In this document: one piece after another, positions 47,895-59,296 of the stretch | Layout of the letters: the number at the start of each line of letters is the position of its first letter | Numbering within the stretch: position 1 is the stretch's first letter | DNA from: Aralia elata | Lineage: Eukaryota > Streptophyta > Magnoliopsida > Apiales > Araliaceae | Direction: 5' to 3' | Length of the DNA stretch: 64,000 nt | Assembly (NCBI GenBank): GCA_034770075.1 | Contig: JAVJAP010000215.1 | Coordinates: 62,001 to 126,000 of the forward strand | The notes under the pieces: generated by a model | Databases searched by the model: none | The model's input: the letters and a program-made list of their open reading frames with translations, nothing else | What the model was told of the DNA's origin: nothing | Translations under genes and position numbers: made by a program

Positions 47895-48481
47895 CTAAAC
47901 TGCGCTATTACGCATCCCCTTATCAGCATCTCGTATCATGTGACCGACTACTACTGCTCTATCAATCATATATTCTTCCTTCGCCTCTTCCACCGGATAC
48001 CTAAACACTCGTCGCTCTAGGCCATCAAATGCCGCCTTACTCTTCCTATCGGCCCTATATGCCTGCATCTGTGCCTCCTGTTTCTCCCTCTGTGTGTCCT
48101 GAAGGAGTATCCTCAAACGCCGAGTTGTATCTCGCTCACTCTCCAATAATCCGGCCACTATGTTTGCACGAGAGTTAGCAGCTTCTAACCCTCTCGTACT
48201 GTTGACTGCTGTACCAATTGAATAACTATCTCTTCGTGTCTTTCGACACTCATCATCTGGCCTGCTCCAATATCCTCCTCAGGATCAGGGTCTACTAACT
48301 GCCCATCTACCGGGTTCTCTGCCTCCTCTGCCTCTAAGATCTCCTCATCATGAATAAGTTTCCTCCTCTTCTGGGTCTTCATCCTCTAAATCTAGTTTCA
48401 GGGGTAGCTGGCTCGTAATCAGGCAACCTCATCGGGCTCACTGTCGGATAACCATCCTATGTGTTGGTTTACTCCAGCCAT
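47895..48481 (-). pseudogene. Extra ORF upstream of gag in E5, frameshifted
   Basis: Starts at ATG 48481 (MAGVNQHIGW) after the same acceptor-like TTCTTTTGTAG as in E4. The frame is lost near 48420, 48360 and 48205 and regained. The coiled-coil part (48158-47895) reads LLESERDTTRRLRILLQ and RYPVEEAKEEYMIDRAVV. High similarity to the intact E4 ORF shows that the ORF belongs to the family and is not a chance frame. Confidence 0.8.
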
Positions 48482-48637
48482 CCTACAAAAGAATTTTAAT
48501 TTTATTTAGTATCTATGGGAAACAAATTTACACATAAGATAAAGCTTTTAAGATTATTTTATGTATCATTAAGTATTTTACGGACTCAAAGACTATATTC
48601 TAAGGTATTTCCTAACTACCTTAGAGCTATAATCTAC

Positions 48638-48650
48638 AGCTCTGATACCA
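48638..48650 (-). promoter_or_regulatory. E5 primer binding site
   Basis: Minus-strand TGGTATCAGAGCT, three bases after the LTR end at 48654. Identical to the E4 PBS. Confidence 0.9.
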
Positions 48651-48653
48651 ACC

Positions 48654-51600
48654 TGTGACGCCCCCAAATCTCTACATTCCCCTGTAGCAGATCTGGTGCT
48701 CACGTGGAACTATACAACTATAAATATTCAATAAAATATAACTTCTAGTTATCCAAGGTTCACAGTATCCCATAACAGGTACTAGTTCCGGCCAGAACGT
48801 TGTCTGTGTTTGGATACCCTCACTTAGATATATAGATTCATATCTTATGAATATCTCTTTCATATCAATATTCCCTATCTATCTGACATTCACAGTATTA
48901 ATGATAAGATTGTCCATATTAGGACTCTCCACATCATTTAGATACCCTCATTCAGATGTATAAGTTTCATATAGACATTGTATTTAACTTAGTACAAACT
49001 ATTCAAAAATTTAAAGATCAGAGTATAACGCATTCTATAACATAAAGGATCATAATATATTACATAACATTTTGTTCGGTTACATCATTCGTTATACTAA
49101 GTTATTACAACAACAAGTCTTTAAAAAAGACTTAAAGTATTCAACAATAAACATTAAAGCTAATAAGCATGGCTTTTCCCCTCGTTAGTCCCAGACGTGC
49201 TAGGGATATCATTTATAGCTGCAAAAGAAGATATGCGCAAGAATGAGCTACAAATGCTCAGCAAGTTCATTTAAATATGTAAATACCATGTGTTTGATTT
49301 GAAAGATGTCAATGATGTATACTGAGGGTTCTGTACATGAACCATATATTTCATTTAGTTCTATCAGTCTTTAATGACTTAGAACCATTTTGAGTTTTGG
49401 ATATCTGGTAGGTGATCAGCCTCACCAATATCCTAGGAGTATGCATATCATCCTAGCAATTTATGTTGATAATATTATCAACTGTTTCGTCACCTTATAT
49501 TAAGGGAATTTTCGTCACCTTATTTTAAGGGAAAAATTTCGGGTTTCACCTTACATCAAGGTGTTCCATTTCTCAGTATCAGATGTCGTACCAAACAATT
49601 TGGCTTGACACAAACAATTTAAGCTCGAACAAGCAATATATGAATAATAATTCATTTTCTTAAGTTATGCTGAACAAGAAGCAATAACTTCACAATAATT
49701 GATAGGCAAGATGTATAATACTTGCTTAATATAAATTGAGAAAGGTTAGGACACTTGCCTTAGCGTAGCTCACTATAATTTAATTCAATCGGTCAACGCA
49801 CGTAGTCTACGTATACCAAATAATAAGCGTTAGCACGTATATAAACATGTATCACGCTAATCTAAACAAGTTTCATTAAGGTTCGACGTTGATAATCGGT
49901 TATCTCGGTCGCATCCTTAATGGCTAAAACACATAGATTGTTCGATAAAACTTCATTTGGAAGTCTAATTATTGGTCTAAATAATTTAATTATTACTTCT
50001 AACATTTTTAGAAGCTTGGTATTATTTTTAAATAATTTTTCAGAAGCTTGGAAGTATTTTTAAATAATTTTACAAGCTTAGGAATAATTTTTTAAATGAT
50101 TTAATTAATCATTTAGAATAATTTTAAAACATTTAATATGTTATTTAAATAATTTATTTATCATTTAGAATATTTTTAGATATTTAAAATATTATTTAAA
50201 TGATTTATTTATCATTTATAATATTTTTTAGAAAGATAGAATATTATTTAAATGATTTATTTTATCATTAATAATATTTTTAGGACTTTACTTTTATCAT
50301 TAAAATAATTTATTTATTACTTTATAATAATTTTCAAAACTTAATTCAATATTTAAATGATTTATCTATCATTTTAAAATAATTTTTAAATACTTAATAT
50401 ATTATTTAAATGATTTATTTATCATTAATAATATTTAAATATTTAATATTTTATTTTAATTATTTATATATAATAAATTTTATTTACCTTAATATCATTT
50501 TTAAATAATTAATATAATTATTTAATTAATTTAATATCATTTTTTAAAATAATTAAAACAATTATTAAATGATTTTTCATAATTATTAATTATTATTTAA
50601 TTAAATTAAATAATAATTCAGAATATATAAAAATATTAAAAATAATTTTTTTATAATTAAAAATGAATTTTCGGATTTATTTATTAATTATTAATAATTA
50701 TTTTAATATTTATTTATTATTTTATAATTTATTTAATTAATTTTTATTTAATTTTATTTAAAATCCGTCGCTAAAAGGCTTTAGCGACGGTCTGCTTGAT
50801 TCCTTAGTTTTGTGGGTTTTCTATTCATTTAGTCGGTAATGGTGTTCTTCAATGTTTAACAGTTTGTCATGTTCCACCAGGGACTTTTGACCTCAAATTA
50901 ATCCCAACTGGTTTTATGTTTTTGTTTGATTTTTGTTTTTTGTTATAGCCAACATGGCAAGTGTACAACGACATATCAAATTTCATCTCAAATTATATCA
51001 TATCATGCTCTAAATTTGATGGTCAAACCACCGGGTTCAAAACTGTTCTTGAGTTTTCTGGGTTACCCAGAAACTCAAGCAGTCAAAACGGTCAACGCCC
51101 TTTTGACCATTAATAACTTTTGATTCTGTGTTTTCTAAATGTGTTTTGATGATTCAAGATTGTAGTTTAACATACCAAATAACATGTTTAAAACAAGAAA
51201 AAACAACATATTAAATATCATCTAGGTCATTTCTGGGTTGATCAAAAGTCTGACAATTAAACTGTCAGACATTTCATACGATTTCTGGGTTACCCAGAAA
51301 TCAGTCTTTCATGGTCGGTCAATGGGTTTTTGACCATCAATAACTTTCATCCTAAGAGATAATTTAACCATGCTACAAAGTCGGGCCTTAAAGCTAACAT
51401 GGCATAGTACTGATTAAAACTTTAAAACACATCAAACAAACATTTTAAAGCCGATCAAAAGCTCTGACAAAGTAGCTTGTCAGACTGTTTCTTGACTGCC
51501 AAGAACAGTTTGCTATTTTGGCTTGATTTTCATACCTAGATGTTTATGTAAACATGTTTTGACCGCGCCCAGATCACTTATTAACACATTAACAAGTATT

Positions 51601-52711
51601 CCTAAACATCTAAAACACAAAAATTTTCCAGGCTTGAAGATCAAACATAAATTAGGGTTTTTGTGCACCTTTTTCTTCAAATTTTGATTTCTGGCTTCTG
51701 ATTCTGAGCTTGTGATTGCTAGGGTTTGTTTAGGCTGGTTATGAGAGTGTATAGGCTTTGAAATTTCGTGCTTAGCTGACCAGCATCTCATTCTATTTAT
51801 AGGATGGGAAATTAGGGTTTCCTAAACTAATTTCCAAACTTTTGCTCCCAAAAATATCTAACTTCTGAACTTGTGCTGCTTGTAATCTGGTGTGATTCAC
51901 CTACTTGTGCTGGAGTGTGCCAAGCACAAGCTTGCACAACTCCTAGCTTGATTTTCATTGGCTAGGGTTTTATTTTTTCCTTTATTTTCTTACTAATTAA
52001 TCTAGATTTTTGTTAATTAGGTTTATAATGTTAATTTAAGTTTAGTAATACCCTAATTATGATTATATAACATAATTAAGGTTTTACATTTCATAATTTA
52101 GGGTTATTGAACCAAATTAGGTTTTAGGGTTTCTAATTAGGGTTTAGGGTTTTTAATCCTACAATTAGGGTTTCAATCTTTCGTTTAGGGTTTAATTTAA
52201 TCTTAATAATTCATAATTAATATTATAATTCATTATTTAAATCTTAATTATATTAATTAAGATTATTGTACAATACATAGGGTTTTAAATTGATCAAATT
52301 TCGAACAATTATCACCCAATTAGGGTTTTCAAATTAGGGTTTCTATTTTAGTTTAACATTTTTAAACAAAAAAAAAAAAAAAAAGAAACCTATTTAACTT
52401 ATTTTAGAATTTTATCATTTAATATAATTATTATATTAATGTTGAAGCACACAAAGCACTTTGTCAATTCCAAGTACGACACAGCAGCTTACAAAAATAA
52501 TTTACCGAAACGCTTCTCGGTAAATTTACCGGAAGCACGACAAATCATTTTGTCCGATTAAGCACGACACAGCTACTTGGCGAAAAATTTTTATTTGACC
52601 TAATTGTTTAATAAAATACGCAATAACATAATACCAAGTCAGAACAAGAAATTTCATTTATTAAACACATAATTTACATATACAGATCTTATTAGGGTTC
52701 GGAATATTACA
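48654..52711 (-). repeat. E5 5' LTR
   Basis: 4058 bases, 67 longer than the other copy, mainly through many single-base gains and an A18 run at about 52367-52384 that the other copy lacks. The segment 50810-50940 has several G-to-T or A-to-T differences that break the hairpins seen in the other copy. Confidence 0.95.
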
Positions 52712-53719
52712 TGCGTTGACCGATCGTACTAAATTATAGTAAGCTACGCTAAGGCAAGTGTCCTAACTTTTTCTCAATTTATATTAAGCAATTCATTTAT
52801 GTCTTGCTATCAATTATTGTGAAGTTATTGCTACTTGTTCAGCATAACTTAAGAAATGAAATCATTTATTGATTGTTTGAGCTTAAATTTGTTGTGTCAA
52901 ACCAAATTGTTTTGGTGCGACATCTATACTGAGTAATAGGGACACCGTGGATGGAAGGTGGTCCGACAAACCTTTAGATAAGGTTTAAATTGGCAATTCA
53001 ATGAATTGACCAATATTGGCAATTAACTTAAATTGACCAAAAATGTGGTAGGATGATATGCATACTCCTAGGATATTGGTTAGGCTGATCCCCTACCAGA
53101 TTATCCGAACTTCATATGGTTCTAAGTCATTGAAGACTGATAGAACATATTGAATTGTTTGGTTCATGTACAGAACCCCCAGTTATACATCATTTGTCAT
53201 CGTTCAACTCAAACACATTGTGTTTACATTTTTAAATGAACTTGCTGAGCATTTGTAGCTCATTCTTGCGCGTATCTTCTTTTGCAGCTGTAAATGATAT
53301 CCCTGGCACGTCTGGGACTGATAAGGGGAAAAGTCATGCTTATTAGCTTTATTTCTGTTGTTGAATACTTTAAGTCTTTTAAAGACTTGTTGTTGTAATA
53401 ACTTAGTATAACAAATGATGTAATCGAACGAAATGTTATGTAATATATTATGATCCTTTATGTCATAGAATGCGTTATACTCTGATCTTTAAATTATTTA
53501 GAGTAGTTTACTAAGTTAAATACGATGTCTATATGAACTATACATCTGAGTGAGGGTATCCAAACACAGGCAACGTTCTGGCCAGAACTAGTACCTGTTA
53601 TGGGATAGTGTGAATCTTGGATAGATAGAAGTCATATATTATTGAGTATTTACAGTTGTATAGTTCCACGTGAGCACAAGTTCTGCTACAGAGAGAGTAG
53701 AGAATTTGGGGGCGTCACA
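52712..53719 (+). repeat. E4 5' LTR, right piece (U5)
   Basis: Resumes with the TGCGT duplication (52712-52716), then TGACCGATCG as in the 3' LTR at 62155 onward, and ends GGGGGCGTCACA at 53719, next to the PBS. The block near 53230-53290 (ACTTGCTGAGCATTTGTAGC, CTCATTCTTGCG, TTTTGCAG) is shared with E3 and E2. Confidence 0.95.
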
Positions 53720-53722
53720 TTT

Positions 53723-53735
53723 TGGTATCAGAGCT
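53723..53735 (+). promoter_or_regulatory. E4 primer binding site (initiator tRNA-Met type)
   Basis: TGGTATCAGAGCT three bases after the LTR end. Confidence 0.9.
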
Positions 53736-53891
53736 GTAGATTATAGCTCTAAGGTAGTTAGGAAATACCTTAGGATATGATCTTCGAGTCCGTAAAATAC
53801 TTAATGATACATAAAATAATCTTAAAAGCTTTATCTTATGTGTAAATTTGTTTCCCCATAAGTACTAAATAAATTAAAATTCTTTTGTAGG
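53736..53891 (+). other. E4 short leader
   Basis: 156 bases from PBS to the extra ORF. It ends AATTCTTTTGTAG just before GATGG, a good splice-acceptor shape. A possible donor AAGGTAGTT lies at about 53751-53759. Confidence 0.5.
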
Positions 53892-54467
53892 ATGGCAGGA
53901 GTAAACCAACACATAGGATGGTTATCAGACAGTGAGCCCGATGAGGTGCCTGATTACGAGCCGGCTACCCCTGAGCTAGATTTAGAAGATGAAGACCCAG
54001 AGGAGGAGGAACTTATCCATGACGAGGAGATATTAGAGGCAGAGGAGGCAGAGAACCCTGTAGATGGGCAGTTAGTAGACCCTGATTTTGAGGAGAATAT
54101 TGGAGCAGGGCAGATGATGAGTGTCGAAAGACACGAAGAGATAGTTATTGAGTTGGTACAGCAGTCGACAGTAGGGTTAGAAGCTGCTAACTCTCGGGCA
54201 AACATAGCGGAAGGATTATTGGAGAGTGAGCGGGATACGACTCGGCGTTTGAGGACACTTCTTCAGGCCACTCAGAGGGAGAAACAGGAGGCACAGATGC
54301 AGGCATACAGAGCCGATAGGAAGAGTAAGGCGGCATTTAATGGCCTAGAGCGACGAGTGTTTAGGTATCCGGTGGAAGAAGAGAAGGAGGATTATATGAT
54401 CGATAGGGCAGTAGTCGGTCATATGATACAAGATGCTAATAAGGGGATGTGTGATAGCGCAGTTTAG
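53892..54467 (+). CDS. Extra ORF upstream of gag in E4, acidic, probably coiled coil
   Basis: Intact 191-codon ORF starting MAGVNQHIGWLSDSEPDEVP. Residues 10-70 are very acidic (DLEDEDPEEEE, EILEAEEAEN). Residues 75-160 have the spacing of a coiled coil (ERHEEIVIELVQQ, then LLESERDTTRRLRTLLQ, then REKQEAQMQAYRADRKSK). The C-terminal part is YPVEEEKEDYMIDRAVVGHM. No membrane segment, zinc finger or catalytic motif is visible. The start is the first ATG after a splice-acceptor-like CTTTTGTAG. E5 has the homologous ORF at 48481-47895, broken by frameshifts. I do not recognise the family. An extra ORF 5' of gag is known for some other Ty3/gypsy groups, but I do not know one of this kind in chromoviruses. 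It could be a structural or RNA-binding cofactor; that is a guess. Confidence 0.7.
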   Translation: MAGVNQHIGWLSDSEPDEVPDYEPATPELDLEDEDPEEEELIHDEEILEAEEAENPVDGQLVDPDFEENIGAGQMMSVERHEEIVIELVQQSTVGLEAANSRANIAEGLLESERDTTRRLRTLLQATQREKQEAQMQAYRADRKSKAAFNGLERRVFRYPVEEEKEDYMIDRAVVGHMIQDANKGMCDSAV

Positions 54468-54680
54468 TAGTGTTTAAATTTATGTGTTGTACTTTGTACG
54501 ATATCAAAATTTTGAGTTGTAAGATAGGAAATCCATGTAATAATTAGTAGTAGTATAACTACTAGTCGAATATGTAATCGTTGTTGCGTGTTATATACAA
54601 GTTGTGTTTATATAATCAAATTGTTAGTTCTATGTAAGCATATCTTTGTATTTATACTTGCTTTTCTTTATTTTAGAACC
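54468..54680 (+). other. Spacer between extra ORF and gag in E4
   Basis: 213 bases. The in-frame ATG at 54588 would add a hydrophobic 31-residue lead to gag, but the sequence just before ATG 54681 is TTTTCTTTATTTTAG, a strong acceptor-like pyrimidine tract conserved in E5. I therefore treat 54588-54680 as untranslated or intron. Confidence 0.5.
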
Positions 54681-57600
54681 ATGGCATCAGGACGAAGAGC
54701 CCAAGCCCGAACTGAGACCACCGAACCAAATCCCACACAACAATTAGTAAATATCCTCTTAGAAACCTTACAAAATCGTCCACCACCTCAACCCACCCCA
54801 GTTAATCCACAGGGCACTATATTCAAAGACTTTAAACTTGTAGGACCACCGGAATTTAAGGGAGCTGCGGAACCAATTGAGGCACAAACATGGGTTACTG
54901 AGATAGAGAAGTTTTTCAGGGTAACTAATGTCGGTGAAGATCAAAAGACGATCTTTGCCACCTTTTTCCTCAAGGGTGAGGCAAACCATTGGTGGGAAAA
55001 TACAAAAATTCGTGCAGGTGAAGATATAATTCCTTGGACTAGGTTTAAGGAACTATTCTTCGAAAATTATTTTCCCCAATCAATGCAGGATCGTATGGAG
55101 GTACGATTCCTAGAATTGAAACAAGGGGAGCTTACCATACCTCAGTATACGGCTAAGTTCAATGAATTAGCCAGGTTTGCCCCACACCAGGTTAGTACAT
55201 AAGTAAGGAAGACCAGAAGGTACGAGGAGGGATTGAAACCCCAAATTCGTAGTAAATTGTCAGTGTTTCAAGTGAAAACTTTTCCTGAAATTCTCGAGAA
55301 AGCTATTATAGCTGAAAATGAGAATGAAGCTTTAATAAAATTTCATAAGGAAAAGAGAAGTCTGAATGAAGGAGGGAAGTTGAAAGGAGAAGTTAGTACA
55401 GGGAGTACTAATAATAACAAGAGGAAGTGGGATGCCACTGTTCCTACAAACTTTGTGAGGAGGGGTAACAATTACAACAATAATAATAACAACAACAGAA
55501 ACCAGAACAATAACAATAAGGTGGGTCGTTGTGCCATATGTGGAAAGAATCACCAGGGAGTGTGTCGCCATAGGGTGATTACTTGTTACCATTGTGGATA
55601 AGAGGGACATTATTCCTCTAACTGTCCCAAAAAGAGTAATGATAATACTCGTCAGGGTAACCCGAATGTTACCTGCTATACTTGTGGTGCAACTGGGCAT
55701 GTATCTAGGAATTGCCCGAGGAGTAGGAACCAATCTGGGGGAGGAAACCAAGTCCCAAACAATAACTCCAAACCAACAGTAGCAGGAGCTGGGGGTCCAG
55801 GTCGTCCAACCGCAAGAACGTTTAATATGACGACAAGGGATGCTGTTGCTGCACCAGACGTGGTAACAGGTATCATCCCTATCGACACTTTAAATGCATA
55901 TGTGTTGTTCGATTCTGGTGCTACTTGTTCATTTGTGTCTAATAGATTTGCTAAGAACTTGACAATGCCATGCGAAGACTTAGACACACCTTTTAATGTG
56001 GAAATCGCAAACAATGAAATCATTCCCGTCAAAACTATATATAAGAATTGTGCCGTAGAGATTAAGGGACACAAGTTTCTGGTGAACCTCATTCCCATAC
56101 AACTAGGAGAATTTGATATAATCTTAGGCATGGATTGGCTGGTGAATTATAATGCAATAATTGACTGCCAGCAGAAGCGGGTAAATCTAGTGACTGCTTC
56201 AGAGTCAAAAATAGTGTTCAAAGGGGGTTGTTCACCTAAACGATCTCACTGTCTGACAGTAATGCAAGCAGAGAGATTGCTTAGGAAGGGTTGTACAGGC
56301 TATTTGGCATACATAGTAGATACTCGAAAAGAAGGAGTAAAGTTAGATCAAATACCTGTAGTTAGAGAATTTCCGGACGTGTTTCCAGAGGACTTACCCG
56401 GTCTACCTCCGGATAGGGAGATCGAGTTCGTTATCGATCTAGCACCTGGTACGGCACCAGTTTCCAAGGCACCGTACAGAATGGCACCTGTAGAGTTGAA
56501 GGAGTTACTTGTGCAGCTACAAGAACTCTTAGACAAAAAGTACATACAACCCAGTGTTTCACCTTGGGGAGCACCGGTATTGTTTGTAAAGAAGAAGGAT
56601 GGAACGTTAAGGTTATGCATTGATTATAGAGAACTAAATAAGTTAACCATAAAGAACAAATATCCTTTACCACGAATTGATGATTTGTTTGACCAGTTGA
56701 AAGGGGCCGAACTCTTTTCGAAGATTGACCTACGATCAGGTTATCATCAATTAAAGGTAAGAAAAGAAGATGTGCCGAAGACAGCGTTTAGGACACGCTA
56801 TGGACATTATGAGTTTCTCGTAATGTCTTTTGGATTAACAAATGCGCCGGCAACATTCATGGACTTAATGAACAGAGTGTTTAAACCATGCTTGGCCAAA
56901 TTTGTCGTAGTGTTCATCGATGATATTTTAGTATACTCGAGAACAAAAGAGGAGCAGGCTGAACACTTAAGAAGCGTATTGGAGATATTACGCAAGGAAC
57001 AACTTTATGCAAAGTTTTCCAAGTGTGAATTCTGGTTGAAACGAGTCCAGTTCTTGGGTCATGTAATTGACAAGAATGGAATAGTGGTAGATCCAGCCAA
57101 GATATAAGCGGTTGCGAATTGGGAACAACCAACAACTCCAACAGAAGTAAGAAGTTTTCTCGGTTTAGCAGGGTATTATCGGCGTTTTATACAAGATTTT
57201 TCAAAGATAGCGACCCCGCTAACCAATTTGACTCGAAAGACGGTGAAGTACGTCTGGACAGACAAATGTGAAGAAAGCTTCCAAGAGTTAAAGAAGCGTT
57301 TAAGTATGGCACCAGTGTTATCTTTACCAGATGATACAAGAGGTCTCGTTGTTTATAGTGATGCATCACACAAGGGGTTAGGGTGTGTGTTAATGCAACA
57401 TGGGAAAGTGATTGCATATGCATCAAGACAACTCAAAGATTATGAGAAGAGGTATCCTACGCATGATCTTGAGTTAGCCGTCGTAGTATTTGCCTTGAAA
57501 ATTTGGAGGCATTACTTGTACGAGGAGAAGTGTGAGATATACACAGATCACAAGAGTCTGAAATATATTTTCACACAGAAGGAGTTAAATATGAGACAAA

Positions 57601-59249
57601 GGAGATGGCTAGAATTGATAAAAGATTTTGATTGTGAGATCTTATATCATCCAGGGAAAGCCAACGTCGTAGCAGACGCATTAAGTAGGAAGAACCAGGA
57701 GAAATTGAATGTGATGACTAATAACGAGGTACTGATAAAAGAGTTTAATAAACTTGAGATAGAGGTAAGAGTTTTAGTTAACTCTACCCAGAAGTTATTT
57801 GTCATAGATGCTAGTTCGACTTTATTGAACAAAGTCAAAGAACTACAAGAGACGGATACAGAATGTCAGAAGTATAAGGTAGAAATGACCCATAAAAAGA
57901 ATGTTAAGTTTAGAGTGGATAAGGATGGAGTACTAAGATACGAAAATAGAATTTGGGTACCTTCAGTACAAGAACTAAAAGACGAAATACTGAATGAAGC
58001 CCACAGTTCTAAATTCGCTGTACATCCAGGGAGTACAAAAATGTATAAAGACCTGAGCCAACATTTTTGGTGGTCTAACATGAAAAGAGAGATTGCGGAA
58101 TGGGTAAGTAAATGTTTAACGTGTCAAAGGGTTAAAGCTGAACATCAGAAACCCAGTGGATTATTACAGCCCTTAGAAATTCCTGAGTGGAAATGGGAGC
58201 ATATTACCATGGATTTCGTAGTTGGCCTTCCAACCACACAAAAGGGTCACAATGCCATTTGGGTGATTGTAGATCGTCTTACCAAATCAGCTCATTTCCT
58301 ACCCATCAAAATTAACTTCAGTCTAGACCAGTTAGCCAGACTTTACATCAATGAAGTTATTTCTAGGCATGGAGTCCCTGTTTCTATAGTATCAGACAGA
58401 GATCCACGATTTACTTCAAATTTTTGGACAAGTCTTCAGAAAAATTTAGGAACTCAGTTGAGACTAAGTACAGCATACCATCCACAAACTGACGGTCAGA
58501 GTGAAAGAACCATTCAAACATTGGAAGACATGTTGCGCTCTTGCATCATGTATTTCAAGGGAAGTTGGGAAGATCAATTACTTTTGGTAGAATTTGCATA
58601 CAACAATAGCTACCATGCCAGCATAGGAATGCCACCTTTTGAAGCCTTGTACGGAAGAAAATGTAGAACGCCTTTATGTTGGGATGAGGTCGGAGAACGA
58701 CAAATGTTAGGACTGGAAATAGTTCAACAAACCGCTGAGGTAGTTCGAATTATACGGGGAAGATTACAAGCGTCACAAGATCGACAGAAGAAATATGCTG
58801 ATCAACACAGAAAGTTACAAGATTTCGAAGTCGGTAGTCACGTGTTCTTAAAAGTATCTCCGTAGAAGGGAAAAATACGTTTCGGCAAGAAAGGCAAATT
58901 GAGTCCGAGATTTATTGGGCCATTTCAAATATTGAGGAGGATAGGTGAGGTAGCCTATGAGGTAGCCCTACCTCCTGAACTAGAACATATTCATAACGTG
59001 TTTCATGTGTCTGTGTTACGACCGTACAAACCTGATTATAAACACGTTATCGATTATGAGCCCATTCAAATTGAAAAGGACTTATCATATGAAGAGATTC
59101 CTATTGAAATCGTGGATAGGAAAGAACAAAATTTGCGAAATAAAAAGATACCTTCGGTTAAGGTTATCTGGAGAAATCAGAATATCGAGGAAGCTACGTG
59201 GGAGCTCGAGAGTAAAATGCAAGATAACTACCCACAATTATTTTCATAG
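54681..59249 (+). pseudogene. E4 gag-pol polyprotein, four nonsense codons, no frameshift
   Basis: One frame from ATG 54681 (MASGRRAQAR, good ATG context) to TAG 59247-59249. Stops inside: TAA 55200, TAA 55599 (in a zinc knuckle, Gln in E5), TAA 57105 (Glu in E5), TAG 58863 (Trp in E5). Order: gag capsid with ANHWWENTKIRAG and FKELFFENYFP; three zinc knuckles at about 55530-55720; protease DSGATCSF at 55911; RT with the catalytic FIDD at 56913-56924; RNase H YSDASHKGLG near 57355; integrase HHCC (HPGSTKMYKDLSQHFWW...CLTCQ) near 58025-58125 and core SDRDPRFTSNFW near 58395; conserved HNVFHVSVLRPYKPD; C-terminal chromodomain-like RKEQ...VIWRNQNIEEATWELE ending YPQLFS. Gag and pol lie in one frame with no shift between them. 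Start ATG 54681 preferred over 54588, as explained for the spacer. Confidence 0.9.
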
Positions 59250-59284
59250 ACTGCACTGTAAATTTCGAGGACGAAATTCTTATT

Positions 59285-59296
59285 AGTGGGGGTGAA
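59285..59296 (+). promoter_or_regulatory. E4 polypurine tract
   Basis: AGTGGGGGTGAA directly before the 3' LTR start TGTGATATTCC. Confidence 0.85.

Larger units (their letters stand above)
39060..52711 (-). mobile_element. E5: Ty3/gypsy chromovirus of the E4 family, inserted in E4 5' LTR
   Basis: Minus strand: 5' LTR 52711-48654, PBS 48650-48638, extra ORF 48481-47895, gag-pol 47680-43098, PPT 43062-43051, 3' LTR 43050-39060. TSD TGCGT at 39055-39059 and 52712-52716. The gene order equals that of E4 and the proteins are nearly the same, but it belongs to a distinguishable LTR subtype (start TGTAATATTCCGAACCC against TGTGATATTCCGACCCC in E4). Coding parts are broken mostly by single-base insertions, and the two LTRs differ mostly by single-base length changes. 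Confidence 0.95.

Noticed and set aside
54588..54680. Hydrophobic N-terminal extension of gag that looks like a signal peptide
   Set aside because: It lies upstream of an acceptor-like pyrimidine tract and the better ATG at 54681. It is more likely untranslated or intron sequence read in frame.
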